From: Streptomyces canus 299MFChir4.1
GTDB taxonomy: Bacteria; Actinomycetota; Actinomycetes; Streptomycetales; Streptomycetaceae
NCBI RefSeq assembly: GCF_000383615.1
Contig: NZ_KB911604.1
Coordinates: forward strand, 59,730 to 123,729
Direction of reading: 5' to 3'
Length of the DNA stretch: 64,000 nucleotides
Position numbers and translations under genes: made by a program. The notes under the pieces were generated by a model, which was not told the DNA's origin, searched no databases, and saw only the letters and a list, made by a program, of their open reading frames with translations. Positions 51,222 to 60,500 of this stretch are shown in pieces. Every line of letters begins with the position of its first letter. Positions within the stretch are counted from its first letter, which is position 1.

Positions 51222-53515
51222 TGGCGGCCGAACAGACGGCGAGCCTGGTGGTCACGGACGTCACCGTGGGCGGGATGACTTGCGCTGCCTGTGTCCGGCG
51301 GGTGGAGAAGAAGCTCGCCAAGCTGGAGGGCGTCACGGCCACGGTCAACCTGGCCACGGGGCTCGCGCGAGTCAGCCACCCGGCAGACGTCGCGCCCGAG
51401 GATCTCGTCACCGCGGTTGAGCAGGCCGGATACCAGGCCGCCCTGCCCGCGCGTGAGGACGAGGAGGCGGCCTTGGCAGCGGATGAGGCCGGCACCGACG
51501 AGGCCCGTCGCGAGCGGGAACGGCTCGTGGTCACCGCTCTGCTCGCGGTGCCGGTCCTGGTGCTGTCGATGGTGCCGGCGTGGCAGTTCCGCAACTGGCA
51601 GTGGCTTTGTTTCATGCTGGCCGCCCCGGTGGCGGTATGGAGCGCCTGGCCCTTTTACATCAGGGCGCTGCGGGGGCTGCGGCACTCCACGGCCACCATG
51701 GACACCCTCGTCTCGCTCGGCGTGGTGGCGTCGTTCTCCTGGTCGGTGTACGCGCTGTTCCTCGGGGGAGCGGGCGAGCCCGGGATGCGGATGTCGTTCA
51801 GTCTGGTGCCGTCCGCGTCGGAGGGCATGGCGCACCTGTATCTCGAAGCCGCCGTCAGTGTCCCGCTGTTCGTGCTGACCGGCCGGTTCCTGGAGGCGCG
51901 GGCGCGGCGGGGGACCGGGGCGGCGCTGCGGTCGCTGGCAGAACTGGCCGCCAAGAAGGTGTCCGTCCGTGACGAGCACGGTGAGCGGTCCGTCCCCATC
52001 GAGCAGTTGCGGGTGGGGCAGGTCTTCGTGGTGCGTCCCGGTGAGCGGGTCGCGACCGACGGGCGGGTGACGGAGGGCAGTTCGGCGGTGGACCTGTCGC
52101 TGGTCACCGGCGAGAGCGAACCCGTGGAGGTGTCTCCCGGCTCGGCGCTGGTCGGCGGGGCCGTCAATGCCGGCGGGCTGCTGCTCGTCGAGGCCACGGC
52201 GGTCGGTGCGGACACCCAGCTGGCCCGCATCACCCGCCTCGTGACGGAGGCCCAGGCCGGCAAGGCGCGGGCGCAGCGGCTGGCCGACGCGGTCGCCGGA
52301 GTCTTCGTTCCCGTGGTCCTGGCCATCGCCGTGACCATCCTCGGGTTCTGGCTGGGAGCCGGAGCCGACCCGCAGGCGGCGCTCACCGCCTGTGTGGCCG
52401 TCCTGGTCGTGGCCTGCCCGTGCGCGCTGGGGCTGGCGACGCCGACCGCCCTGATGGCCGCCACCGGACGTGGGGCCCAGCTGGGCGTACTGGTGAGCGG
52501 GCCGCAGACACTGGAGGCTCTGCAGCACGTGGACACGGTCGTGGTGGACAAGACCGGCACGCTGACCACCGGCCACATGACGGTGGCCAAGGTCACCGCG
52601 CTGCCGGGCGCGCTCGGGCAGGACGCGGTGATGCGGCTGGCCGGGGCGGTGGAGCGGGGCTCCGAGCATCCGATCGGGCGGGCGGTCACCGCGTACGCGG
52701 ACCGCACACAGGCGTCCGGACCCCTGCCGGACGTGACGGACTTCGCCGCGGTGCCGGGACACGGCGTGAGCGGCCGGGTGGACGGCCTCACGGTGGAGGT
52801 GGGCGCGCCGGACGGCAAGCTGCCGCGCGCGCTGGCCAAAGCGCTGGCCGAGGCCGAGGAGGCCGCGCACACTCCGGTTCTGGTGCGGGTCGACGGCCGG
52901 GCCAAGGCGCTCATCGCGGTCGGGGACCTTGTACGGTCCGGCAGCTACCGGGCCGTGGAGCGGCTGCGCCGACTCGGTATCCGCCCCGTGCTCGCCACCG
53001 GCGACCGCACGGCGCCCGCCGAAGCGGTCGCCGCCGCCCTGAACATCGACGAGGTGCGTGCCCGCTGCACCCCCGAGGACAAAGCCGCCCTCGTACGGCA
53101 GTTGAAGGAGGAGGGCGCCCGGGTCGCGGTGGTCGGCGACGGCGTGAACGACGCCGCCGCACTCGCCGAAGCCGACCTGGGCATCGCCATGGGCAGCGGC
53201 ACCGACGTGGCCATTGGCGCCGCCGACCTGACCCTGGCGCGCGGGGACATCGAGGCGCTCGTCGACGCGGTCCTGCTGGCCCGGCGCACGCTGGGAACGA
53301 TCCGAGCGAACCTGGTGTGGGCGTTCGGCTACAACGTCGTCACCGTGCCGCTGGCCATGGTCGGCCTGCTCGATCCGATGTTCGCCGCCGCGGCGATGTC
53401 GGTGAGTTCGGTGCTGGTGGTCGCCAACAGCCTGCGGCTACGCGGCTGGCAGCCCTCTGCCGCCCGCGGCCGGAGCCGTCCTGGGACGCGGGGCGCGAAG
53501 GCCGGTGTCCGATGA
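51221..53515 (+). CDS. copA: Cu(I)-exporting P1B-1-type ATPase
   Basis: 764 residues. N-terminal HMA domain with MTCAACVRR (Cys21, Cys24), membrane CPC motif ACPCALGLATP (Cys399, Cys401), phosphorylation DKTGTLTTG (Asp443), TGESEP, HPIGRAV (HP locus) and GDGVNDAAAL. The last two helices carry YNVVTVPLAM and MSVSSVLVVANS, the Asn and M-x-x-S-S determinants of Cu(I) specificity. It exports cytosolic Cu(I) at the cost of ATP. Coupled to genes on both sides. Confidence 0.95.
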   Translation: MAAEQTASLVVTDVTVGGMTCAACVRRVEKKLAKLEGVTATVNLATGLARVSHPADVAPEDLVTAVEQAGYQAALPAREDEEAALAADEAGTDEARRERERLVVTALLAVPVLVLSMVPAWQFRNWQWLCFMLAAPVAVWSAWPFYIRALRGLRHSTATMDTLVSLGVVASFSWSVYALFLGGAGEPGMRMSFSLVPSASEGMAHLYLEAAVSVPLFVLTGRFLEARARRGTGAALRSLAELAAKKVSVRDEHGERSVPIEQLRVGQVFVVRPGERVATDGRVTEGSSAVDLSLVTGESEPVEVSPGSALVGGAVNAGGLLLVEATAVGADTQLARITRLVTEAQAGKARAQRLADAVAGVFVPVVLAIAVTILGFWLGAGADPQAALTACVAVLVVACPCALGLATPTALMAATGRGAQLGVLVSGPQTLEALQHVDTVVVDKTGTLTTGHMTVAKVTALPGALGQDAVMRLAGAVERGSEHPIGRAVTAYADRTQASGPLPDVTDFAAVPGHGVSGRVDGLTVEVGAPDGKLPRALAKALAEAEEAAHTPVLVRVDGRAKALIAVGDLVRSGSYRAVERLRRLGIRPVLATGDRTAPAEAVAAALNIDEVRARCTPEDKAALVRQLKEEGARVAVVGDGVNDAAALAEADLGIAMGSGTDVAIGAADLTLARGDIEALVDAVLLARRTLGTIRANLVWAFGYNVVTVPLAMVGLLDPMFAAAAMSVSSVLVVANSLRLRGWQPSAARGRSRPGTRGAKAGVR

Positions 53516-54054
53516 AGCCGATCACGGACCCGCTGTCCATGCTGAAGCGCCTGGACCGGCGGCGGCTTCGGGACGGGGCACTCACCGCTCTCGTGCCCGT
53601 CGCGGCGTGCAGTGTGGCCCTGGCCGGCCTGACGGCCTGGGTCGGCACGGGCCGGGCCGGCAGCCCGGCGGTCGTCCGGGTCACCGAGGGGAAAGTGCTG
53701 CTGCCATCTGACGGAGTCCCGGAGACGGCGGCGTTCTTCCACATCGCCAACGAGGGCGGCTCGGCCGACACCCTGGTCCGGATCACGGCACGTGACGTCC
53801 CCGGTGAGATAACACTCTCCCGACACCGCATGCGGCAGGGCAACGCGGCCTACCGGTCCACAATCGACTCCGTCTCCGTCGCGGCGGGCGACAGCCTCGC
53901 CATGTCGCCGAGCGGGGTGGACCTGACCGTGCCCGTGCCCTCGGACCAGTGGCGTTCAGGTGACCTCGTGCCGTTCACCCTGGAGTTCCGGCGCAGCGGC
54001 CGGGTGAAAGTCCTGGCCGTCGTGGTGCGGCCGGATTCAGCATCGCTCACGTAG
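53512..54054 (+). CDS. PCuAC-like (DUF461) membrane-anchored protein with degenerate copper ligands
   Basis: 180 residues; starts inside the copA stop codon (ATGA). A signal anchor (ALVPVAACSVALAGLTAWV) precedes a cupredoxin-like domain with AAFFHIANEGGSADTLVRI. In PCuAC the ligands are His, Met and a C-terminal HxM in the GYHxML segment; here the equivalents read TLSRHRMRQG and GVDLTVPV, so the conserved pattern is gone apart from one HRM. It may have a structural or altered role. Confidence 0.78.
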   Translation: MKPITDPLSMLKRLDRRRLRDGALTALVPVAACSVALAGLTAWVGTGRAGSPAVVRVTEGKVLLPSDGVPETAAFFHIANEGGSADTLVRITARDVPGEITLSRHRMRQGNAAYRSTIDSVSVAAGDSLAMSPSGVDLTVPVPSDQWRSGDLVPFTLEFRRSGRVKVLAVVVRPDSASLT

Positions 54055-54093
54055 TCGTTCCCCGCCGTCCCCGAGTTCCCGCGCTCCTGATGT

Positions 54094-54108
54094 GAGGTGT
54101 GTCACCTC
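54094..54108. promoter_or_regulatory. Small hairpin between PCuAC-like and Met/His-rich genes
   Basis: GAGGTG-TGT-CACCTC is a 6-base stem with a 3-base loop in the 134-base gap. It may be a weak terminator of the copA transcript or an operator for the next gene. Confidence 0.35.
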
Positions 54109-54188
54109 GTTGCCGGTGAGTCGAGGAGCGGAAGTTCGTACGTACCCTCTGACGACGATCAGACGCCGGGTGCGAGGATGAGCGGGCT

Positions 54189-54902
54189 ATGACTGTCCGA
54201 GGGTGGTGCCGCGTGCTGCGGGCCGGCGTGTTCGCCGCCGCCTGCGTGCTGCTCGCCGCCCTCGGGCACGTGACCATGTCGGGGACCCCCGTTCCCTGGT
54301 GGGCCATGGCCGCCGGTGCGGCCGCGACCGGCGTAGCCGGATGGCTGCTGGCCGGCCGGGAGCGTGGCCGCACGTCGATCGTCGTGGTCGTGACCGCCGC
54401 GCAGGCGGTGCTCCACGAGACGTTCACCCAGGCGCAGGAGCTCACGTCGGCGTCGGCCGTCATGCCCGGCGCCGGCGGCCCGACGGGCACGAGCACCGTC
54501 GACATGGGCTCGATGGGGTCGATGGACATGGGCTCCATGAGCGGCATGGACATGGGGTCGACGGCACACGCGGTGCACGGCATGTCCGGCGGCGGACACA
54601 TGCACGGCATGGCCGGCATGAGCGGCGCTGCCTCGGTCGGCATGTTCGCAGCGCACCTGCTGGCCGCGGTCCTGTGCGGGCTGTGGCTGGCCCACGGCGA
54701 ACGGGCCGTGTTCCGCGTTCTCAGGGCCGCGGCGGCCTGGCTGGCGGCGCCGCTGCGTCTGCTGCTGGCGGCCCTGCCCGCGCCGCTGGGCCGCCCGTCC
54801 GTGCGCAGGCTCTGTGACTTCGATTGCGCGGCTCCGGTGCGGCTGTTGCTGTGTTGCTCTCTCACCTTCCGCGGGCCGCCCGCGGGTGCCGCTGTCATCT
54901 GA
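54189..54902 (+). CDS. Met/His-rich integral membrane protein (relative of 34932-35447)
   Basis: 237 residues with four or five hydrophobic segments. The central loop holds repeated MGSM/GMDMG units and HGMSGGGHMHGMAGMSG, more than 20 Met and several His within about 60 residues. The first helix (AGVFAAACVLLAALGHVTM) and the RGPP ending match the smaller protein at 34932-35447. Probably a copper-binding membrane protein working with CopA (inference). Confidence 0.78.
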   Translation: MTVRGWCRVLRAGVFAAACVLLAALGHVTMSGTPVPWWAMAAGAAATGVAGWLLAGRERGRTSIVVVVTAAQAVLHETFTQAQELTSASAVMPGAGGPTGTSTVDMGSMGSMDMGSMSGMDMGSTAHAVHGMSGGGHMHGMAGMSGAASVGMFAAHLLAAVLCGLWLAHGERAVFRVLRAAAAWLAAPLRLLLAALPAPLGRPSVRRLCDFDCAAPVRLLLCCSLTFRGPPAGAAVI

Positions 54903-55140
54903 GACAGCCGGATCCACCCAGGGCCCAGCACTGCGCCTCCCGCCGTCCTGCGGCGCACTCGCGCACAGGTCTGCCGACGGTCTCCCCGCCGCGACCCGCT
55001 CACCGCGTCTGCACGGGCGGGCAGTCCCTCACGGGCCCCGGGCATCGCCGTACCTCTCGCGTACGGACGCACCCCATGTGCCGGTGAGCCGTGCCCTCGT
55101 GCGGGCCCGGCCCCGGAAGACCTGAGAAGGACCTCACGTG

Positions 55141-55546
55141 ATGATCTCTGTCCTGCCCGCTGCCCGCTGCCCGCTGCCCGCGCGGATCGCGCCTCCGCGG
55201 ACGCGTCGGCGACCGCCTGGGCACTGGCCGCCCGCGGCGGCGACCCCGACGCGGCCGACCACTTCGTCCGCGCCCTGCACGGTGACGTGCTGCGCTACGT
55301 CGCTCACCTCAGCGGCGATCCCCAGACCGCCCACGACCTGACCCAGGACACCTTCGCGCGCGCCTTCGGCAGCCTGCACCGCTACGAAGGCCGCGCCTCG
55401 GCCCGGACCTGGCTGCTGGCCATCGCCCGGCGCGCGGTCGTCGACAGCCTGCGCCGTGCCGCGGTCCGACCCCGGATCGCGGACGCCGTCGACTGGCAGA
55501 CGGCGGTGGAACGCTCCCAGCCGAGCGGCCTGCCGGGCTTCGACGA
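55141..55546 (+). pseudogene. ECF sigma factor, frameshifted at the start and truncated at the end
   Basis: The sigma-70 region 2 is clear: LRYVAHLSGDPQTAHDLTQD, TFARAFGSLHRYEGRASART, WLLAIARRAVVDSLRR. The expected start ATG at 55141 follows AGAAGG, but a 7-base tandem repeat puts it in the wrong frame. The frame would be restored by two or five repeat copies; four are present. After FDEG (about 55546) the sequence is not sigma region 4 but the antisense of a DUF5134 gene, so the 3' half is missing. Confidence 0.75.
55153..55180 (+). repeat. Four tandem copies of CTGCCCG
   Basis: A perfect 7-base unit repeated four times in codons 5 to 14 of the sigma gene. Because 7 is not a multiple of 3, each change of copy number shifts the reading frame. 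Confidence 0.9.
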
Positions 55547-55909
55547 GGGGGGCGCCGTCCCCGAGGAGCCCATCGCCGACACCATCCATGCCATGGCCCC
55601 CACCATCACGACGTGCGGAAGAGCGGCGATCACCACCCGGCCCCGGGACCCGCCACGCGCGCGGAACGGAGCGGCGGCCACGAACCACAGAGCGCCCACG
55701 CTGAAGAGCACAACCTGGGGAACGACCGGCAGGTCCGTTCCCCACGGCCAGGCCATCGCGATCATCAGCACCCCCATGGCCGCGTGCAGCGCGTGATCCA
55801 CGCGTTCCCCGGCGCTGGTTCCGGGAAGCACCAGCCTCCACACGCCGTACGCGACAGGCACGGCGAACAGCAGACTCAGAACCCAGCGCAGCCCGCTCGC
55901 GGCAACCAC
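55547..55909 (-). pseudogene. DUF5134-like membrane protein gene, 3' end lost
   Basis: From GTG 55909: LRWVLSLLFAVPVAYGVWRL, VDHALHAAMGVLMIAMAWPW, VVLFSVGALWFVAAAPFRAR, HVVMVGAMAWMVSAMGSS. Several helices of the actinobacterial DUF5134 family are visible. At about 55546 the frame runs into the antisense of the sigma gene and has no proper end. Sigma and DUF5134 genes were convergent and both lost their 3' parts in one event. Confidence 0.65.
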
Positions 55910-56280
55910 CGCACCACCCCCACTCCAAGGGCGCCGCACGGCGCGGCCGACCAGTGTTCCAGGGCCGGACGCACGGGCAGGGGGCACGAACGAACGGGAG
56001 AGGTACTACGACAGACGTCCTCCACAAGCCGCCACGGCGGCACGGGATTTCGGGCGCCTGATCGCCTCCCGGTCAGGACGCGGACCTGGCGAACGGCCAC
56101 AACAGGAGTCGGTGAGTGGCCTGAGTGAGTTCCAGGCATTGCGTATGAGCGCCGTCACATCGACGGGGAGGCGGAGACCCCTCATACGTAGGACGCACCC
56201 GCACCCGCACCCGTGCACCGGAAACGGTGTCCTCGCTGTCACCCGAGAGGAAGGCCGGAACCATGACTGCGACCTCATCG
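55910..56280. other. Intergenic, no gene supported
   Basis: Contains the presumed promoter of the truncated DUF5134 gene and the 3' flank of the HEPN-like gene. No strong hairpin, repeat or coding frame was found. Confidence 0.4.
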
Positions 56281-56958
56281 TCATCGGCCAACCCGTACAC
56301 GAAGCCCTGATATTCGGAAACTCGCGAGCAGGTTCCGGCGGCGTGGCGCACAGGATTCCTGGAACTCGCGCGCTTCGGCGCGCGGATGGACGAAGTTGCG
56401 GTACTTGCGCAGTTCGTGGCAGAAGCGCTGTACGTCGGCGCCGATCCAGCCGGCGTCGTAGCAGATTTTGATGAGGGTATCCAGGTTCACGTGGTCCCGG
56501 GACTTGTTGCCGAGCAGTGACGCGTTGCGTTCCTGGACGACATGGACCATGACGCCTTCGAGGAGGCTGCCGAGCATGATGATGGCCGCCACGTGGGCGC
56601 CGTTGGCGTAGCAGGTGCGTGCCTCGTCCAGGCGGTGCTGGAGGAGGCCGGCCATCTGATGATCACTGATGAGATCGGTCATGGCTGCTCTGAGTTCGAC
56701 CGGGCCCTGGCTGCCCGGGTGGGCGAGTGAGGGGTCGCAGGCGATGAGGCGGGGGCGGCCGCCGGGGTTCGCCAGGCGTACGCCCTCGTGGACGAGAAAG
56801 GCGTTGACCGCGGTGATGACCGCGGGGAGCTGCTCGGGTTCGTCGAGGTATTCGCGCGGGTCGGCGAGCCGGAGCAGGATTTTGATGCGCACCCTTGCTT
56901 CCGGTGCAAAGATCGCCTGGCGATGGGGCTCGACCCCTGTGTACTTGAGGCCAGACAT
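56281..56958 (-). CDS. HEPN-like protein with RNxxH motif, possibly C-terminally altered
   Basis: 225 residues, helical. CYANGAHVAAIIMLGSLLEG and CHELRKYRNFVHPRAEAREF resemble DUF4145/HEPN-type proteins; R-N-F-V-H near residue 193 fits the HEPN Rx4-6H/RNxxxH ribonuclease pattern loosely. After REFQESCAP the C-terminus becomes arginine-rich, suggesting a late frameshift or new end. It sits on the opposite strand to the kinase-helicase system and may be a separate defence or stress gene. Family assignment is tentative. Confidence 0.6.
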   Translation of the reverse strand: MSGLKYTGVEPHRQAIFAPEARVRIKILLRLADPREYLDEPEQLPAVITAVNAFLVHEGVRLANPGGRPRLIACDPSLAHPGSQGPVELRAAMTDLISDHQMAGLLQHRLDEARTCYANGAHVAAIIMLGSLLEGVMVHVVQERNASLLGNKSRDHVNLDTLIKICYDAGWIGADVQRFCHELRKYRNFVHPRAEAREFQESCAPRRRNLLASFRISGLRVRVGR

Positions 56959-57114
56959 GTGGTCATGGCTCAGTGGCGAAGCCGAGCGGCGCCGGGCCTA
57001 CCATGGCTCCTCACCTGCTCCGCCAGTCCCGTGACTTGGCCTCGGTCCCGACGGGTATGGGGGTGATCGCATCTGGGTCTACAAGCCGGAAGGGAACGCG
57101 AGGGGGGAGGCGGA

Positions 57115-57546
57115 TTGAGCTTCAGGACGCTACGTGCCTGGAACGGCGCGCAGAGTCGGGCATTCGAAGAGCTGTCGTATCAGCTGCTCAAGAACCGCGT
57201 GCCAAGAGGCACTCAGGCCATCCGAACCGGCAACCCTGACGGCGGCGGTGAGTGGTAGGCCACGCTGCAGGACGGCACGGAGTGGGGCTGGCAGGCCAAG
57301 CATGTTGAGGGCATCGATCCGCTGCTGACCGCCATGACGGATTCGGTGAAGCGCGTAGCCAAGGAGCGACCAGAACTCCGCAACCTGACGTTCGCGATCT
57401 CCTGGAACCTTGCCATCGGAACGCGGCACGTGGTGGCGGCTGAGTGGTGTCGTCTCATCCCTGATGGTTCGTTTCCTTGGCGTTTGGAGACGAAGCCGAA
57501 CGGGAGGCGATATCTACTGAAAGGATGGTCAGGGACGTGGAGGTGA
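57115..57546 (+). pseudogene. Mrr-like (PD-(D/E)xK) endonuclease fragment with in-frame TAG
   Basis: From TTG 57115 (after GGGGGAGG): RTLRAWNGAQSRAFEELSYQ, AIRTGNPDGGGEW, TAG at 57256, then ATLQDGTEWGWQAKHVEGID, TDSVKRVAKERPELRNLTF and ISWNL. DG..EW and EWGWQAK fit the D...E-x-K core of restriction-type nucleases that form the N-terminus of some defence NTPases. After SWNLAIGT the similarity ends. The domain seems to be the N-terminal remnant of a larger gene. Confidence 0.55.
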
Positions 57547-57574
57547 AGGGCAGTTGGTGGGTAGGGAGCCGCGT

Positions 57575-60500
57575 GTGACTGGCATGATCAACGGGCGGTT
57601 TCATCTGCTGCCGCAGGCGGAGAAGCGCCAGGGCGGCATGTCTGAGGTGCGCAAGGCAGTGGATGTCCTGAGCCCGGAGGGCGCGTACGCGGCGGTGAAA
57701 CTGCTCAAGCGGCGCGACGACGAGGAGAGCACGCGGATCTTCCTCGACCGCGAGACCGCCTCGTTGCGGGCGCTGAGCCATCCGAACATCGTACGGATGC
57801 TGGACTCGGGCTGGGACGATGGGCTGGAGCAGTACTTCATCGTCCTGGAGTGGGTCGATAGGAGCCTGAAGGACGAGATGAGCGGGGGTCGGCCGCTGGA
57901 CTGGCCGTCCTACTTCGCCCGCATCGGGCGGCCGTTGGCATCTGCTCTCGCCTACGCTCACGAGCAGCGGGTGGAACACCGGGACATCAAGCCCGGAAAT
58001 GTCCTCCTGACCAGTGACGGCACGGTCAAACTCGCCGACTTCGGGATCGCCAAGGTCGTGGAGACTGCGGCGGTGCTCGCGACGGACCACACGGTCGCTG
58101 ACTACGGTTCCAGCCTGTACAAGCCGTTGGAGAAGAGCAGCGTCGGCTGGGTCAGGGATGTCTATGCGTACGCCGTCCTGGCCATCCAGGTTCTGTCCAA
58201 CAGCAAGGCCCGCGACTACCCCGGACTGCTGTCTGCTCTGGACGAGCTGGAGATGGACACCGATGTCCGCGCGATTCTGAAGTCCTGCATCGACATCGAA
58301 CCGCAGAAGAGGCCGGCCAACGCCATCGTGTTGGAGCACCAGCTGCTGGAGGCGGAGCGACGGTGCGGCAACCGTGACGCGCGGCAGCGCAATTCGGTGT
58401 GGCTGAAGATGACCAAGAGCGCCGCAGAGAAGCTCGTCACCGTGCCCGAGGGGAAAGAGCTGAGCCTCGACCAGGTCATGTCGCAGGCCAAGTCGGAGGT
58501 CATGTCCGATATCTCGGGCACCGTGCACGTCGACTACGGTTGGAACCCGGCGACGAAAGAGGTCGACACCGAGACCGTGCGGGTCTTCGGCCGGAAGCTG
58601 TTCCTGCGCATGGTCGGCGACGACAACAACTCCGACCGGTGCGTCATCGTGTCCGCGGAAGAGCGGCCGGAGGAGTGGCTGGCGAGGCGCCGAGAGTCTG
58701 CGCTCAAGCTTGATCCGATTCTGAGCTGGACCTTCTACGATCCCGGCGAGGACCCGGCCAACCGCGGGCTGAACGTGCTGCTGGCGGGGCTCAACACGCA
58801 TGTGGAGGCCCGCGAGGAGAAAAACAGCGAGGACCGACGGAAGAACCTCGGGGACCTCTTCGACGGCTGGCGGCACGTCCTTGAAGCCCGCGAGGAGATC
58901 GCGGCGAACGGGCGGCAACCCGTCGCCTACGACAGGACGGACGGCACCTCGTACACGCGGTCCTTCCGCCTGGGCGCCACCGAAACGGTGCTGGAGATCG
59001 GCGACGAGTGGTCGGTCGTGGAGTACCCCTACAGCCGGCCTATCGACCGGGGTGTCGTCACCGGTCGGACCGAGGACACCGTCCAGCTCCGTATGACTCG
59101 TGCCAAGACGGCGCTGCCACGTCGCGGTTACCTGCTGCCCTATCTCGGCCCCAGCCAGAGCGCCATCAATCGGCAGCGCGACGCGCTGTCCACGGTTGCC
59201 GCCCAGCAGAGCAGCAACCCCCTTCTGGGTAAGATCATCGAGAATCCGCAGGGGATGCCGGTCCTGCCTCCGGTCGAGGTCACCTCCTGGGTCCGCGCCG
59301 ACCTTGACCAGAGCAAACGGGATGTCGTCGTGCGAGCGTTGGGGACGCAGGACCTTGTGCTGGTCGAGGGCCCGCCTGGCACCGGCAAGACCACGGTGAT
59401 CGCGGAGATCGTCGAGCAGACACTCAGCCGCAAGCCGGACGCACGAATCCTCATCGTCAGCCAGACCCACATCGCCATCGACAACGCGTTGCGCCGTCTG
59501 GAAGAGGCGGGTATCGACGGCCTGGTGCGCCTGGGCCGCCCCGACGATCCGCGCATCGATCCCGCCGCGCAAGCGCTACTGCTGGACCGGCAGGTCAAGA
59601 GGTGGACGCAGAGCGTTCGAGCCCGGGCGGAGAGGCACCTGGAAGCGGTCGCGACCCGGCAGAAGCTGGAGTCACGGCACCTGAAGGCGGCACTCCTGCT
59701 CGAAGAGGCGGCAGCCGTCGCCACCGACCTCGCGCACGTTGAGGCCCGGCTCGCGGAACTGACCGCTCAGCCTCTACCCGACCGCACCACCTCCGCGCGG
59801 GAACTGGGAGAGGAAGCGGTCACAGCCAGTGCCCGTCGGGAGACGCTCCTCGAACAGCGCGCGGCCCTCGTCGCCGAGATCCAGAGCGCCCTGGACGGTG
59901 ACCTCACCCTGCGCGAGGCCATGACCGCGCGGGAGTGTCGGGACGCCGTCGAGGCCCTGTTTCCGGCAGCAGGCCCGGGACAGGACCTCATGCGGCTGCT
60001 GCGTCTGCAGGGCGAATGGCTCAAGCGGGCCGGCAGTGACCCGCACCTGATCGCCAGTTTCCTGCGGACCCGGAACGTGGTAGGCGGCACAGCCCTGGGC
60101 TTCTTGGGGCATCCAGCAGCTCGTGCCCTGGACTTCGACCTGTGCATCTTCGACGAGGCGTCGAAAGCGACCGCAACCGAGGCACTGGTCCCGCTGGCCC
60201 GTGCGAAACGGTGGGTGCTGGTCGGGGACACCAGGCAGCTCCCGCCGATCGACGAGGACCTGCTGCGCAACACCAAGGCCATGGAAGACCACCAGCTGAC
60301 CCCGGAGATCGTGCAGACGACGCTGTTCCAGCACCTGGCGGACAATACCCAGCCGCCGGTCAAGCACCTGCTGCGCGAGCAGTACCGGATGACGCCCGCC
60401 ATCGGCAACATGATCAGCAGCTGCTTCTACAACGACGAGCTGCTCTCTCCCAACCCGCACGAGCTGGAGGGGTACAGAGGCCTCAACCGGCCTGTGCTTT

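Noticed and set aside
55382..55987. Single 201-residue minus-strand gene
   Set aside because: Its C-terminal third is antisense to the sigma-factor coding sequence; better explained as a truncated DUF5134 gene at a deletion junction.
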